From Gilliamella sp. wkB171 (lineage in GTDB: Bacteria > Pseudomonadota > Gammaproteobacteria > Enterobacterales > Orbaceae), in NCBI RefSeq assembly GCF_001693755.1, contig NZ_LYST01000051.1, forward strand, positions 1 to 64,000: a stretch of 64,000 bases of DNA, given 5' to 3'. Position 1 is the stretch's first letter; every line of letters starts with the position of its first letter. A model generated the notes under the pieces. The model had not been told where the DNA came from. It saw only the letters and a program-made list of their open reading frames with translations, and ran no database searches. The position numbers were made by a program, and so were the translations under genes. This document shows, piece by piece, positions 50,199 through 57,944 of the stretch.

Positions 50199-50877
50199 GA
50201 CTATTTCCTTAACTGAATTTACTTGTCCGCATTGCTTAAGAGAAAATGCGACAATGGAAGATTGTGGGTTATTTGTTAAGCCTATTAACACTAATTTAAT
50301 TTCTTTAGTTTTTACATGTAAAAGTTGTGAACATTCCATCATCATTGAGGTGGATGATAAAGCTTCCGCTTATTATTGGGATGTAGCTGAAAATAATAGA
50401 AACTCTTCTTTAAAGATACGCGATAGTTTATTAGAAGGTCCACGTGGTTGGGTTGGCCGAGCTTTATTTATATATCCAGTACCAGAAGAGCAAACAATCC
50501 CAGAATATTTATCTGAAATTGTTTCTAAAAATTTGAGGGAAGCTAAAGAACTTTTTCAGAGAAATTATTTTAACCAATCAGGTATGACTTCTCGTAGAGT
50601 TATTGATTTAGCAACCAAAGAATTATTACCAGAGCATAAAGGGCAACTCAATGGTCGAATTAAACAACTTTTAGAAAAAGGTGTTATAACAAAACAGTTA
50701 TCAGATTGGGCTGACATAATAAGGCTTGATGGTAACTCAGCTATCCATGATTATGATGATTTTAGTGAGGAAGAAGCAAGACAATTATTAGATTTCACTG
50801 AAATGTTCTTAATGTATGCTTTTACTTTGCCAAAGATGGTTGAAATCAAACGGGAATCTCCGAATGAAAATAATTAA
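50197..50877 (+). CDS. DUF4145-domain protein
   Basis: About 226 residues from ATG 50197 (GGAG 11 bases upstream; an in-frame start at 50149 would add 16 residues). N-terminal zinc ribbon (CPHC near 10-13, CKSC near 45-48), then a helical DUF4145 domain: LYPVPEEQ-like IYPVPEEQTIPEYLSEIV, SGMTSRRVIDLATKELL, LDGNSAIHDYDDFSEEEARQ. The family is common in phage and defence islands; some members are fused to or beside restriction-type nucleases. It is opposite to the phage early operon, so probably independently acquired cargo. Confidence 0.72.
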   Translation: MTISLTEFTCPHCLRENATMEDCGLFVKPINTNLISLVFTCKSCEHSIIIEVDDKASAYYWDVAENNRNSSLKIRDSLLEGPRGWVGRALFIYPVPEEQTIPEYLSEIVSKNLREAKELFQRNYFNQSGMTSRRVIDLATKELLPEHKGQLNGRIKQLLEKGVITKQLSDWADIIRLDGNSAIHDYDDFSEEEARQLLDFTEMFLMYAFTLPKMVEIKRESPNENN

Positions 50878-50901
50878 CTAAACAATACAAGCCGATTACA
50901 A

Positions 50902-51300
50902 CTAGAATTGTATTCCGTCGTCTATAAAATCTTCGGTCTGGGGTTGTGTTGGCCGTTTAACTGGGGCAGGTTGTTGCTATTGCTGATTGTTGCCTTTTCG
51001 TTGTAATTGAACTTAATTTACTATAATTGTAGGGCTTGACCGTTTAACTCCGTCTTTTTCCCATTCTTCAGTAACATATTCACCATTAACAGTTACCAGA
51101 TCACCTTTTTTTATATACGGTTGTAATCCTTCTGCCGTCTTCCCAAATACGCGACAAGTAAGCCAACTTGTTTTTTCGTGTTCACCGTATCCTTGTGTTA
51201 CAGCTATACTAAAACTCGCTATATTCTTGCCATTCTGCGTTACACGTAATTCACAATCTTTTCCTACATTGCCAGATACGTTAATACTATTAATTGCCAT
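50902..51300 (-). pseudogene. ssb: Phage SSB gene with two in-frame stop codons
   Basis: ATG 51300 begins MAINSINVSGNVGKDCELR, an OB-fold SSB. The frame meets TAA at 51013-51015 after SSPTIIVN, but stays in frame downstream as VQLQRKGNNQQ, meets TAG at 50977-50979, then reads QQPAPVKRPTQPQTEDF and ends IDDGIQF, the acidic tip typical of SSB C-termini. Thus two nonsense changes and no frameshift. The truncated 95-residue OB-fold may still bind DNA but lacks the protein-interaction tail. Confidence 0.85.
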
Positions 51301-51928
51301 TTTCTTGCTCCAGTTGTTTAATTTGGTCATCAAGCTCTTGCAGAAATTTAATAACTTCCATTTCGATTTCTTGAGCTAAATTTTCGTAATAATTAATGCG
51401 GACACATTTGTAACTTAAATTGTCGGGTAATCTATCGTCATAACTCACAAAATCACACCATTTTCGATCCGTACACATCATTCGCCATTGCATTTGTAAT
51501 ATGTATTCTCGTTTTGGTTTTAGTGACTGAATGAATTCTAAATGTGTCCATGTGTTAGGGCATTTTATTTCGATTAGCCAGTCGTCATTTACTAATCCGT
51601 CAGGGCTAACACCAGCATTTTCGATTGTGGGGTGGGGAATAAATCCCACTTCCGTAACGGTTACATCAAATTGGTTCAATACATATAGCTCTCTGGCTGT
51701 TGGCTCCAATTTGGTGCCACGATGCATGGCTGTATTAGTGTATGATTCGGCAGGCGTTTCAGTTAATCGCTCACAAATTAGTTGAGCCATGTAATTTTGG
51801 TGAGAAGCTGAATAACCACTTTTAGTTTTCACCATTACGTCACTAATTCGACTAGCGGTAACTTTTCCTAGTCTTATCATGAACCATTCATCGCTACGTT
51901 GTTCAACTTCATTTAAAAGGGTTGCCAT
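51290..51928 (-). CDS. exo: Lambda-type exonuclease (YqaJ family)
   Basis: 212 residues. 5'-3' double-strand exonuclease partner of Bet in phage recombination. RSDEWFMIRLGKVTASRISD near 11-30, then SPDG (D110) and EIKCP (E120, K122) make the PD-(D/E)xK site. Overlaps bet by 20 bases and the ssb start by 11, so the three are translationally linked. No lesion seen. Confidence 0.9.
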   Translation of the reverse strand: MATLLNEVEQRSDEWFMIRLGKVTASRISDVMVKTKSGYSASHQNYMAQLICERLTETPAESYTNTAMHRGTKLEPTARELYVLNQFDVTVTEVGFIPHPTIENAGVSPDGLVNDDWLIEIKCPNTWTHLEFIQSLKPKREYILQMQWRMMCTDRKWCDFVSYDDRLPDNLSYKCVRINYYENLAQEIEMEVIKFLQELDDQIKQLEQENGN

Positions 51929-52655
51929 CTTGATTTACCTCTTTAAATTCTGCTTCAACTGGGCATGATGCTTTGATTCGTTCTTTTTCATCATTACCAA
52001 TGATTTTTCTATCTTCTTGGCTAAGTGACATCCAATAAGCGCCAAAAGCTTCTAATCCTTTTTTAGCTTCATCTTCGCATAGCTTAATTAGCTCAGGACG
52101 TCTATCACCTGATTGTTTACCAGTATTTACTTCAGTAGCTGAACCTTCAATAATTCGTTCGGCTTCATCTTGATCGTAAATTCCTGCAAAACCAAAAACA
52201 AGCCTTGCACATTGAATCATTGCTTTATGCCTTAGCATACGCTTTGGATGAGGTTTCCATGGTTGAGCGCTATCTCTTTTACATTCGTTCATCCATTCGG
52301 TCACTGAGATAGGGTGGCTTCTATCTTTTCGATAAATCTTGCATGTGCATTTTTCATCATCTTGGTAAAAGTCCATACCATCAAATTGTGGATTTTGATT
52401 AATAATTCTTGCCCATCCATCAACGCCAACAATTGGCACTATACCGTTACCTGAATCAGGGAATGCATAAATTTCTTTAGTCCACGGATTTAATGAATAC
52501 TGATTGGCTACAATTAAAAGGGCGGTTAATTGATCATCATTAGCATTACTTTTAAATGCAGTATTTTTTAGTACATCAAGAAGCCCTTCGGGGCTTCCTA
52601 GCTCTAACTTTTTGGATAATGTTAAAGTCAATTCCGTTAGTTTGTTTCCGCTCAT
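51909..52655 (-). CDS. bet: Phage single-strand annealing protein Bet (RecT/Redbeta superfamily)
   Basis: 248 residues from ATG 52655, chosen because GGAG sits 8 bases upstream (a longer frame to 52751 exists). DQLTALLIVANQYSLNPWTKEIYAFP and VPIVGVDGWARIINQNPQFDG are the Bet signatures, then KRMLRHKAMIQCARLVFGFAG. It anneals complementary strands made by Exo. Intact and overlapping exo. Confidence 0.92.
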   Translation of the reverse strand: MSGNKLTELTLTLSKKLELGSPEGLLDVLKNTAFKSNANDDQLTALLIVANQYSLNPWTKEIYAFPDSGNGIVPIVGVDGWARIINQNPQFDGMDFYQDDEKCTCKIYRKDRSHPISVTEWMNECKRDSAQPWKPHPKRMLRHKAMIQCARLVFGFAGIYDQDEAERIIEGSATEVNTGKQSGDRRPELIKLCEDEAKKGLEAFGAYWMSLSQEDRKIIGNDEKERIKASCPVEAEFKEVNQDGNPFK

Positions 52656-52656
52656 T

Positions 52657-52801
52657 CTAAAATCTCCATTCATTGAATTTTTCTTTATATTCGGTTTTTG
52701 CTTGTGAGTAGCAGATATCAACGATAAATTGGTTATATATATCAGCATCAATACTTTTCTTTCCAGTTTGATTTTGAGCAGTTCGATGATTTACCAGTCA
52801 T
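52657..52801 (-). CDS. Small phage ORF, possibly frameshifted
   Basis: A coding-looking frame of 46 codons (52657-52797) reads NHRTAQNQTGKKSIDADIYN then FIVDICYSQAKTEYKEKF, but its only possible start is CTG. An ATG at 52801 overlapping the upstream stop codon opens another frame for 17 codons. A one-base change would join them, so this may be a further broken early gene. Function unknown. Confidence 0.3.
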
Positions 52802-52940
52802 TTTCATTATTAAAATTTCCCATTAGCTCATCAGCACGTTTATCTATCCACTCCTCTTGAGCATCTTGCATTTCAGTATCTTTTATCATTTTGCGGTATG
52901 CGCTTTCGTAACTATTCTCAACCAATTTATTTAACTGCAT
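52791..52940 (-). CDS. Small 49-residue phage protein
   Basis: ATG 52940 behind GAGGTGATT; 49 acidic residues, MQLNKLVENSYESAYRKMIK then DTEMQDAQEEWIDKRADELM. No family recognised. It follows a terminator hairpin directly and heads the bet-exo-ssb set. A longer version reaching 53021 would pass through the hairpin. Confidence 0.5.
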   Translation of the reverse strand: MQLNKLVENSYESAYRKMIKDTEMQDAQEEWIDKRADELMGNFNNENDW

Positions 52941-52950
52941 AATCACCTCG

Positions 52951-52973
52951 AAAAAAGCCCTCGCTAGGAGGGC
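52951..52973 (-). terminator. Hairpin terminator ahead of the bet operon
   Basis: On the reverse strand GCCCTC-CTAGC-GAGGGC followed by TTTTTT (52973 to 52951). It sits between a possible leader start (ATG 53021) and the 49-residue ORF, a position suited to attenuation or antitermination control as in phage early left operons. Confidence 0.75.
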
Positions 52974-53098
52974 AAATAGGATGTAGCGATGTACTCGTCT
53001 TTCCGAGTTGTCAGTATTCATAAAATCACTCGTAAATAAGTTTGTGAATAATGTATTTGGTTGTATAGTGTTAGTTTATTTACACAAGAGAAATTTAT

Positions 53099-53440
53099 AT
53101 GAATATATTTAAGAGATTAGCTAAGGGAGAATTAAGCTTAGCTATAACTTTTTGGGGATTTCTTATTCTAGGTTGCGTATTACCATCAACGATTATTTCA
53201 GAAGTAATTAGCCAATATGGGATACAGTCATTAAGAGCAACAATAATTACTTTAGCCTCTGTTATTGTGATTAAATTTATAATTTCAGTTATGGTTACAT
53301 CAGGTATTTTTTTCATTTTACGAAATAAAAAAATTACTTTTTGGGCTGTTATAGCATTTATTATTTCAATTTTAAATTTTATTGATTCAATTTTTGGGCT
53401 TTTGACAATTATTTATATAGTTAGTTATATATTTCTGTAA
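53099..53440 (+). CDS. Small membrane protein, phage cargo
   Basis: 113 residues with three long hydrophobic segments at about 14-33, 47-74 and 79-112, and a short charged N-terminus (MNIFKRLAKGE). AAGAG ribosome site. It is opposite to the early phage genes, as expected for a lysogenic-conversion or exclusion gene, but there is no recognised family and that role is speculation. Confidence 0.5.
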   Translation: MNIFKRLAKGELSLAITFWGFLILGCVLPSTIISEVISQYGIQSLRATIITLASVIVIKFIISVMVTSGIFFILRNKKITFWAVIAFIISILNFIDSIFGLLTIIYIVSYIFL

Positions 53441-53460
53441 CTCTAAAAAGCTAATACTTT

Positions 53461-53501
53461 ATCAAACTATATAACTCTCATTGAAAGGTATTTAGTTTGA
53501 T
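53461..53501. repeat. Inverted repeat after the membrane-protein gene
   Basis: ATCAAACTA (53461-53469) and TAGTTTGAT (53493-53501) are perfect nine-base inverted arms with a 23-base spacer. No clear T-run follows, so a terminator or operator role is open. Confidence 0.35.
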
Positions 53502-53608
53502 TGTTTACCGCCACAGTCTGGACGCGTTTTACTTATAAAAAATTAAGTGAGGCAGAATGTGAAAAAATGGTAGATGGTCAACTTATTGAATTTAAGAGAA
53601 AGCCTCAA

Positions 53609-53797
53609 TTAAGAAGCTTTTTTGTTTTCAAGATAAAACTTAACAGAATCAATAATAAGTTGAGACTGTGGAATATTTAAGTCTGTACTCACTTGTTCAA
53701 TTAATGCTATATCGTCAACATGAAGTTTGAAGCCTTTAACGTTAACTCCTCGCTTCATATCGCTTTTTGCTTGAATTTCCGTTATTGATTTAGCCAT
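53609..53797 (-). CDS. Ribbon-helix-helix-like small protein
   Basis: 62 residues from ATG 53797 (AAGGT ribosome site). RGVNVKGFKLHVDDIALIEQ and LNIPQSQLIIDSVKFYLENKK have the strand-helix-helix layout of CopG/Arc-type DNA-binding proteins. It might be a phage regulator or an orphan antitoxin. Located next to the Ibs-like locus. Confidence 0.5.
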   Translation of the reverse strand: MAKSITEIQAKSDMKRGVNVKGFKLHVDDIALIEQVSTDLNIPQSQLIIDSVKFYLENKKAS

Positions 53798-53805
53798 CAA
53801 TTACC

Positions 53806-53834
53806 TTGATTAATTAATTACCAATTGTTATATT
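53806..53834 (+). promoter_or_regulatory. Promoter for a putative antisense RNA (Sib-like)
   Basis: TTGATT (53806-53811), 17-base spacer, TATATT (53829-53834) on the + strand. A transcript starting near 53841 would run antisense across the entire Ibs-like ORF and its ribosome site. Confidence 0.5.
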
Positions 53835-53840
53835 TAAGGT

Positions 53841-53970
53841 CATTGGCGGGGCTTTCCCTCTACATTGACACTACTTAAAAAGCCGGAAAACTTAAAAGTA
53901 GTAGAAGAAACATGATTAAATATTTCATTTTCTTCTCCTTAAGCCCTTATAGAAAGCTGAGGGGTTGCTT
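53841..53970 (+). ncRNA. Putative Sib-like antisense RNA
   Basis: Predicted from the promoter at 53806-53834 and by analogy to E. coli sib RNAs (about 110-150 bases, encoded opposite ibs). It would cover the toxin ORF 53875-53928 and its ribosome site 53935-53940. The 3' end is a guess; no strong terminator is visible. Confidence 0.4.
53875..53928 (-). CDS. Ibs-like type I toxin peptide
   Basis: Seventeen residues, MKYLIMFLLLLLSFPAF, then TAA, behind a strong AAGGAG 6 bases upstream. The length, hydrophobic leucine-rich core and SF-x-A-aromatic end match E. coli Ibs toxins (18-19 residues, ending like SFSAY), which insert in the inner membrane and are silenced by antisense Sib RNA. A promoter for it is visible at 53997-54025. 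Homology by eye only. Confidence 0.65.
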   Translation of the reverse strand: MKYLIMFLLLLLSFPAF

Positions 53971-53996
53971 TATCAAGTCGTTACTTGATGTTTGTT

Positions 53997-54025
53997 GTTG
54001 TAGGTTAACCTATATTAAAGGTCAA
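53997..54025 (-). promoter_or_regulatory. Promoter of the Ibs-like gene
   Basis: Reverse strand TTGACC (54025-54020), 17-base spacer, TACAAC (54002-53997). Starts transcription about 60 bases before the ORF. Confidence 0.45.
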
Positions 54026-54342
54026 CAATAATTATCTAAAAATATTAAATTTTTATTTAATTTATTACTGAAGTTTTCGCATAATGAAAAAAGTAATCCT
54101 TTTTCTTTTAACTTTTTACTTTATTATTGAGGAGTGATATATTATATCGATGTGTTGAGTGGATGATAAACATTATATGTTTAATAGGTATTTTTTATAG
54201 CTCTTTTCTGATCCCCTCATACCACAGCATTTATTCTATTTTTTCCTGAATTGTGTGATTATTGAGTTTTTATTGATCATTTTTACACTAAGATTTTTGG
54301 TGAGTCTTCATTTTTTATTTCAACCAACTTATGAGTCATAAT
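54026..54342. other. Intergenic region with possible attR
   Basis: No gene seen. GATCCCCTCA at 54210-54219 repeats 48027-48036 in tRNA-Lys and may be the right attachment scar of the prophage remnant; similarity ends there. Confidence 0.4.
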
Positions 54343-54675
54343 ATGAATTCATATCTATTACTTTTTATTGCGATTATTTGTGAAGTGATTGCAACTTCTT
54401 CGTTAAAACTTTCTAACGGCTTTACGCATTTATTGTATTCAATAATTACCATTATTGGTTATAGTGCTTCGTTTTATGTTCTTTCATTGGCCTTAAAAAC
54501 CATTCCGGTTGGTATTGCTTATGCGATTTGGTCGGGAATTGGAATTGTATTTATTAGTCTAATTGCTTGGATATTTATGAAACAAACATTAGATCTTGCC
54601 GCTTTAATTGGTATGGGATTTATTATGTTTGGTGTGGTCATTATTAATCTTTTTTCAAAAGTTGCTGCACATTGA
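54343..54675 (+). CDS. SMR-family multidrug efflux protein (EmrE-like)
   Basis: Four-helix small multidrug resistance protein. From ATG 54343 it has 110 residues, exactly like EmrE; ATG 54331 would add four residues. The essential glutamate is E14 (IICEVIATSSLK), with SASFYVLSLALKTIPVGIAYAIWSG and GVVIINL following. It exchanges protons for cationic drugs or polyamines. No clear ribosome site. Confidence 0.88.
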   Translation: MNSYLLLFIAIICEVIATSSLKLSNGFTHLLYSIITIIGYSASFYVLSLALKTIPVGIAYAIWSGIGIVFISLIAWIFMKQTLDLAALIGMGFIMFGVVIINLFSKVAAH

Positions 54676-55064
54676 TGGTAAAAAGTTGCTGGTTACCACT
54701 GAGTCACCGGCAAAATTTATCGATTATCTAAGGATAAAACGATGTAATTAGATTCGATGACAAGTTTTATTCTGGTTTAATGAGATCTTTGATAAAAATC
54801 ACGAAATATTCTATTTTGTTACCTTTTATAAAATCACTGATTTTCCATTCTGAAAATAGTTATTTCAATGATATTTATACTTAATATCTTGTACAAATTG
54901 TCTTGCATCATAAAGATTAACGTATCTAAATGGCTATTTAGTTGCAAGTTGTCATGATTCATAGGGTTAAGTGCTTTTTTAAATAAAATATCTTTGCCCA
55001 TTATTTTTCTTTTAAAAAACGTTTTCGGGTTAAGCTAGCGAAGGCATAGTGATTTAACCTAATT
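54676..55064. other. Gene-free region
   Basis: About 390 AT-rich bases between the SMR gene and a converging gene; no coding frame, strong hairpin or repeat seen. Confidence 0.5.
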
Positions 55065-56207
55065 TCATTTTTTAGGCTGCATATTTTGGGCAATAAATTT
55101 CTTTAATCGTTTGATTTCGTTAATTAACTTAGGTATATCTTGCCTTGCATTGGCGATAAAGTCTTGATCGTTATTTGTAGCACCAATTAGTTCAATATCC
55201 TCACCACGCTGGTGTTTACTCCCCGTCATAATAAAATTGCTACCACTACTATGATCACGATCTTCGACGTACGATTGCCATGGACCAGGTGTCGCACTAT
55301 CACATCGGTTTTGAATTAGGTTTAATTCATTGTCGGATAGGGGAATAGATTGCTTGATTATCTGTTTGGTAAATTCATTATAAATTTGAACAATTTCAGT
55401 TTTATTACTCGTTTTACAGCAATTGATTAACCGATTGGTTAAATCTGGATAATCTAGAATAGCCAATAGCGGTACCATTTTGCGGTAGATAATTTGATCA
55501 TGATCATCAATATAATCATTTAATAGATTGATTATTCGCTGATTAATATAGGGATTGCTTTTCAGCTTTATTAAAATGTCTTGTGCAAAAATACAGTTAT
55601 CATTCTTATTATCTAAGGCGATAGCAATAATGCTTGGTAGTAAATGGCTTAGCTGCTCATCCTTTAATTTATCCTCACCGATTAATCTTAATGCGACAAC
55701 TTGTTGCGATGATAAATTCAGGGCGATTTGAAGCTGCACTAAAAAATCTGGACATTGCCGAAAATTGTTCTTAGCGGTTAACAGATCTTGTTCTGCCTGA
55801 TTTAACGCAAGCCACTCTTTAGCATTAATAAGATATGTTTGTTGTAATTCTCTTATTTTTTGGGTTAAAGCAAAGCAATTATCTAATGGATGATTCGTTG
55901 CCGCCCAATACTCAATGAGCTGACAATGTTGTTGATAATGGCTATAGAGTACCTTCAATAATTGATGAAATATAGGATTGCTTTGGTTAGGATTTTCAGA
56001 TAATAAATCATTGCATATGTTAAGACACAAATTCATGAGTATCTGTTTTTGTGTTGTTGAGTAATTATTATTAAGATAAGCGTATAAATATTTAGCTAAC
56101 CACTCAGATGTTCGATATTTAATTGGGACTTCATACTTCCAGTCTTGACTAAAGACATCAATAAAGGGTAAATCTAAGTCTTGGCATAATTTAGAGAATT
56201 CACTCAT
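55065..56207 (-). CDS. Hypothetical helical protein with PGPW-type C-terminal domain
   Basis: 380 residues, not recognised as a whole. The first about 300 residues are helical repeats (HEAT-like look: PYINQRIINLLNDYI, then MVPLLAILDYPDLTNRLI). The last 80 hold NRCDSATPGPWQSYVEDRD then NDQDFIANARQDIPKLINEI, a module widespread in phage and actinobacterial small proteins. The fusion of both parts is unusual. No signal peptide. The next gene on the same strand ends 131 bases upstream of its start and may be linked. Confidence 0.55.
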   Translation of the reverse strand: MSEFSKLCQDLDLPFIDVFSQDWKYEVPIKYRTSEWLAKYLYAYLNNNYSTTQKQILMNLCLNICNDLLSENPNQSNPIFHQLLKVLYSHYQQHCQLIEYWAATNHPLDNCFALTQKIRELQQTYLINAKEWLALNQAEQDLLTAKNNFRQCPDFLVQLQIALNLSSQQVVALRLIGEDKLKDEQLSHLLPSIIAIALDNKNDNCIFAQDILIKLKSNPYINQRIINLLNDYIDDHDQIIYRKMVPLLAILDYPDLTNRLINCCKTSNKTEIVQIYNEFTKQIIKQSIPLSDNELNLIQNRCDSATPGPWQSYVEDRDHSSGSNFIMTGSKHQRGEDIELIGATNNDQDFIANARQDIPKLINEIKRLKKFIAQNMQPKK

Positions 56208-56338
56208 TTTTTATTCTTTTATAGAATGATTGTTATTTCATTATAATCAATTGTTTTACAATTGAAATACCATATATCCTGTTCATTTTATTGATAGATA
56301 ATTGAGCACCTTTAGCTCAAATAAAGCTAATTTGTAAT

Positions 56339-56773
56339 TTATTTTATTAATTTAAGATTGACCGGATTTGCCAATTCGATAATCAGTTGAAAATTGGCGC
56401 TTGATTCAACCATAATTGATTGGTTGGTTAATGGTAATACTTTGATAAAAGGATTCGATTTTTCAAAATATATCACCCAAATTAAATCCTGATTAGCCGA
56501 TAGATAGGCAATAAAGCCTTCTGAACCATAACTTCCTTCCCCTATAATGCATTGATCACCATTAGCGAGGATGATTTTATCGAAGATATCAATATCGGTT
56601 AAATTATCGGCATCGTTATTTAAAATAACATCAAGGTCAAATTGTTCAGCTACATGAATTGATAATTGCGGAAAAAATACCGCATCGAGCGCAATAGATT
56701 GACCACTGGCAAAATAAATACCGTCTTTAATTGGCAATTGTTGCTTGTGCCATAATTCCACTATTTTAGTCAT
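56339..56773 (-). CDS. Hypothetical 144-residue acidic protein
   Basis: Beta-rich acidic protein (IKDGIYFASGQSIALDAVFF early, GEGSYGSEGFIAYLS in the middle, hydrophobic strand LIWVIYFEKSNPFIKVLPL later). General look of small immunity proteins, but no match I can name. It is the upstream neighbour of the 380-residue gene. Confidence 0.5.
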   Translation of the reverse strand: MTKIVELWHKQQLPIKDGIYFASGQSIALDAVFFPQLSIHVAEQFDLDVILNNDADNLTDIDIFDKIILANGDQCIIGEGSYGSEGFIAYLSANQDLIWVIYFEKSNPFIKVLPLTNQSIMVESSANFQLIIELANPVNLKLIK

Positions 56774-57440
56774 AAAATCATCCTAGTTCAAAGACAAAAT
56801 TGATAAGCTCTCGTCCATTTGTAGCGAATATTAAGCAAGCCTGTTTTTACTTGGCAAATATTATTGACCTTGATTCTCAAATGTTAAATAACCGTAACAT
56901 ACAAAGCGCTATCAAATATCTTCATTATCTATAATCGTAAAAGAGTGATGATATAAAGTGTTGGCAGATTATTGCAAATACTGATGACGATAGCTTTTAA
57001 GTGAAAGCTTAATCAAGTACTTGAGTATCAATGTGATAAATACTTAAGCGAGTTAAAAGTTGATTATCGCTATCCAGATAACCAATAGATAAAATATCGG
57101 TAATCTTTCGCACTAAACACGTTATTAAATCTATTGCTAACAGCATTAAGTCCAGTTTTGATTAATTGTCTGCATTAGATAAATTAAGCTAGAATTTTAA
57201 TCATCATAATGAGTTATTTTTGGAATTGATAATTTCACTCACTTTCCTAATTTAATCGCCCGAAAGTATATCATGTTGTTAAAAACATAAAAGTGAGTAA
57301 AAAAGTTATTTATAATACCCCTACAAAAATAGGTGACTTAAGTATATACTCATAAAAATTTAAGTCGTTATTCTATCCGATGCCATTATCGCACATAATG
57401 AAAGTATCAGGTATTGTGCCAATTTCTCAGTTAAGGATCA
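56774..57440. other. Long upstream region of yhcH-kdgK
   Basis: About 670 bases without a gene. Near its right end AGTATATACT (57341-57350) is a perfect palindrome flanked by GACTTAA/TTAAGTC arms, a shape suited to a GntR-type sugar-acid repressor site; no further assignment. Confidence 0.4.
57341..57350. promoter_or_regulatory. Palindrome AGTATATACT, possible operator
   Basis: Perfect 10-base palindrome about 100 bases before the yhcH-type gene, with a GTATATAC centre as in FadR/GntR-family operators (N-GT-AC-N). GACTTAA (57335-) and TTAAGTC form outer arms. Binding protein unknown. Confidence 0.3.
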
Positions 57441-57446
57441 TTGAGT

Positions 57447-57917
57447 ATGATTTTAGGTAATATTAATCATTTAGGGTTAGTCCCTTATTTGCCCGGCAAA
57501 ATAAAACAATCCATTGAATATGTAAAAGACAATGTTAATAGCAATACGCCTGTTGGTCGTTATGATATTGATGGTGATAATATGTTTTTTATGGTGTCTG
57601 ATAATTCATCAAGATATATTCATGAAGCAAAGCCTGAATACCATAAAAAATATATTGATGTGCAAATTGTTTTAGCTGGTCAAGAAGGGATGGCTATTTC
57701 TACTTTACCTCCTTATACTCAAGTTTTAGATGATAAAATAGCGGAAAATGATATTGCTTTTATCGAGACTCCAAAAGAAGAAACGATGTTAGTATTACAA
57801 CCGAACGATTTTATTGTTTTTTTACCTAATGAAGTGCATAAACCGCTTTGTGCAGTCGATAATAAGATTGCAGCGGTTCGAAAAGTTGTGGTAAAAATCG
57901 CATTGGATTATTTATAA
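57447..57917 (+). CDS. YhcH/YjgK/YiaL-family protein
   Basis: 156 residues from ATG 57447 (AAGGA 9 bases upstream; TTG 57441 also open). Cupin-like DUF386 fold: EAKPEYHKKYIDVQIVLAGQE and FIVFLPNEVHKPLC with metal-binding histidine and glutamate residues. The family is linked to sialic-acid and sugar-acid catabolism, in some members as anomerase. Its coupling with kdgK, 27 bases downstream, suggests hexuronate/ketodeoxygluconate use. Confidence 0.85.
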   Translation: MILGNINHLGLVPYLPGKIKQSIEYVKDNVNSNTPVGRYDIDGDNMFFMVSDNSSRYIHEAKPEYHKKYIDVQIVLAGQEGMAISTLPPYTQVLDDKIAENDIAFIETPKEETMLVLQPNDFIVFLPNEVHKPLCAVDNKIAAVRKVVVKIALDYL

Positions 57918-57944
57918 ATAGAAGTAAGGATTTTAGGTAACACT

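Larger units (their letters stand above)
48047..54219. mobile_element. Decayed lambdoid prophage remnant at tRNA-Lys
   Basis: Runs from the tRNA-Lys 3' end to about 54219, where GATCCCCTCA repeats ten bases of the tRNA T-arm/acceptor (48027-48036). It holds a broken integrase next to the tRNA, Lar, exo, bet, a broken ssb, several small early genes, and two cargo genes on the opposite strand. No repressor, replication, packaging or virion genes remain. The right boundary is tentative because the repeat is short. Confidence 0.65.

Noticed and set aside
50199-50345. Longer N-terminus for the 60-residue reverse ORF
   Set aside because: It mirrors the zinc-ribbon coding region of the DUF4145 gene; the internal ATG with AGGAAA is the better start.
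53518-53683. Forward frame overlapping the ribbon-helix-helix gene
   Set aside because: Mirrors the reverse gene over half its length and has no suitable start or ribosome site.
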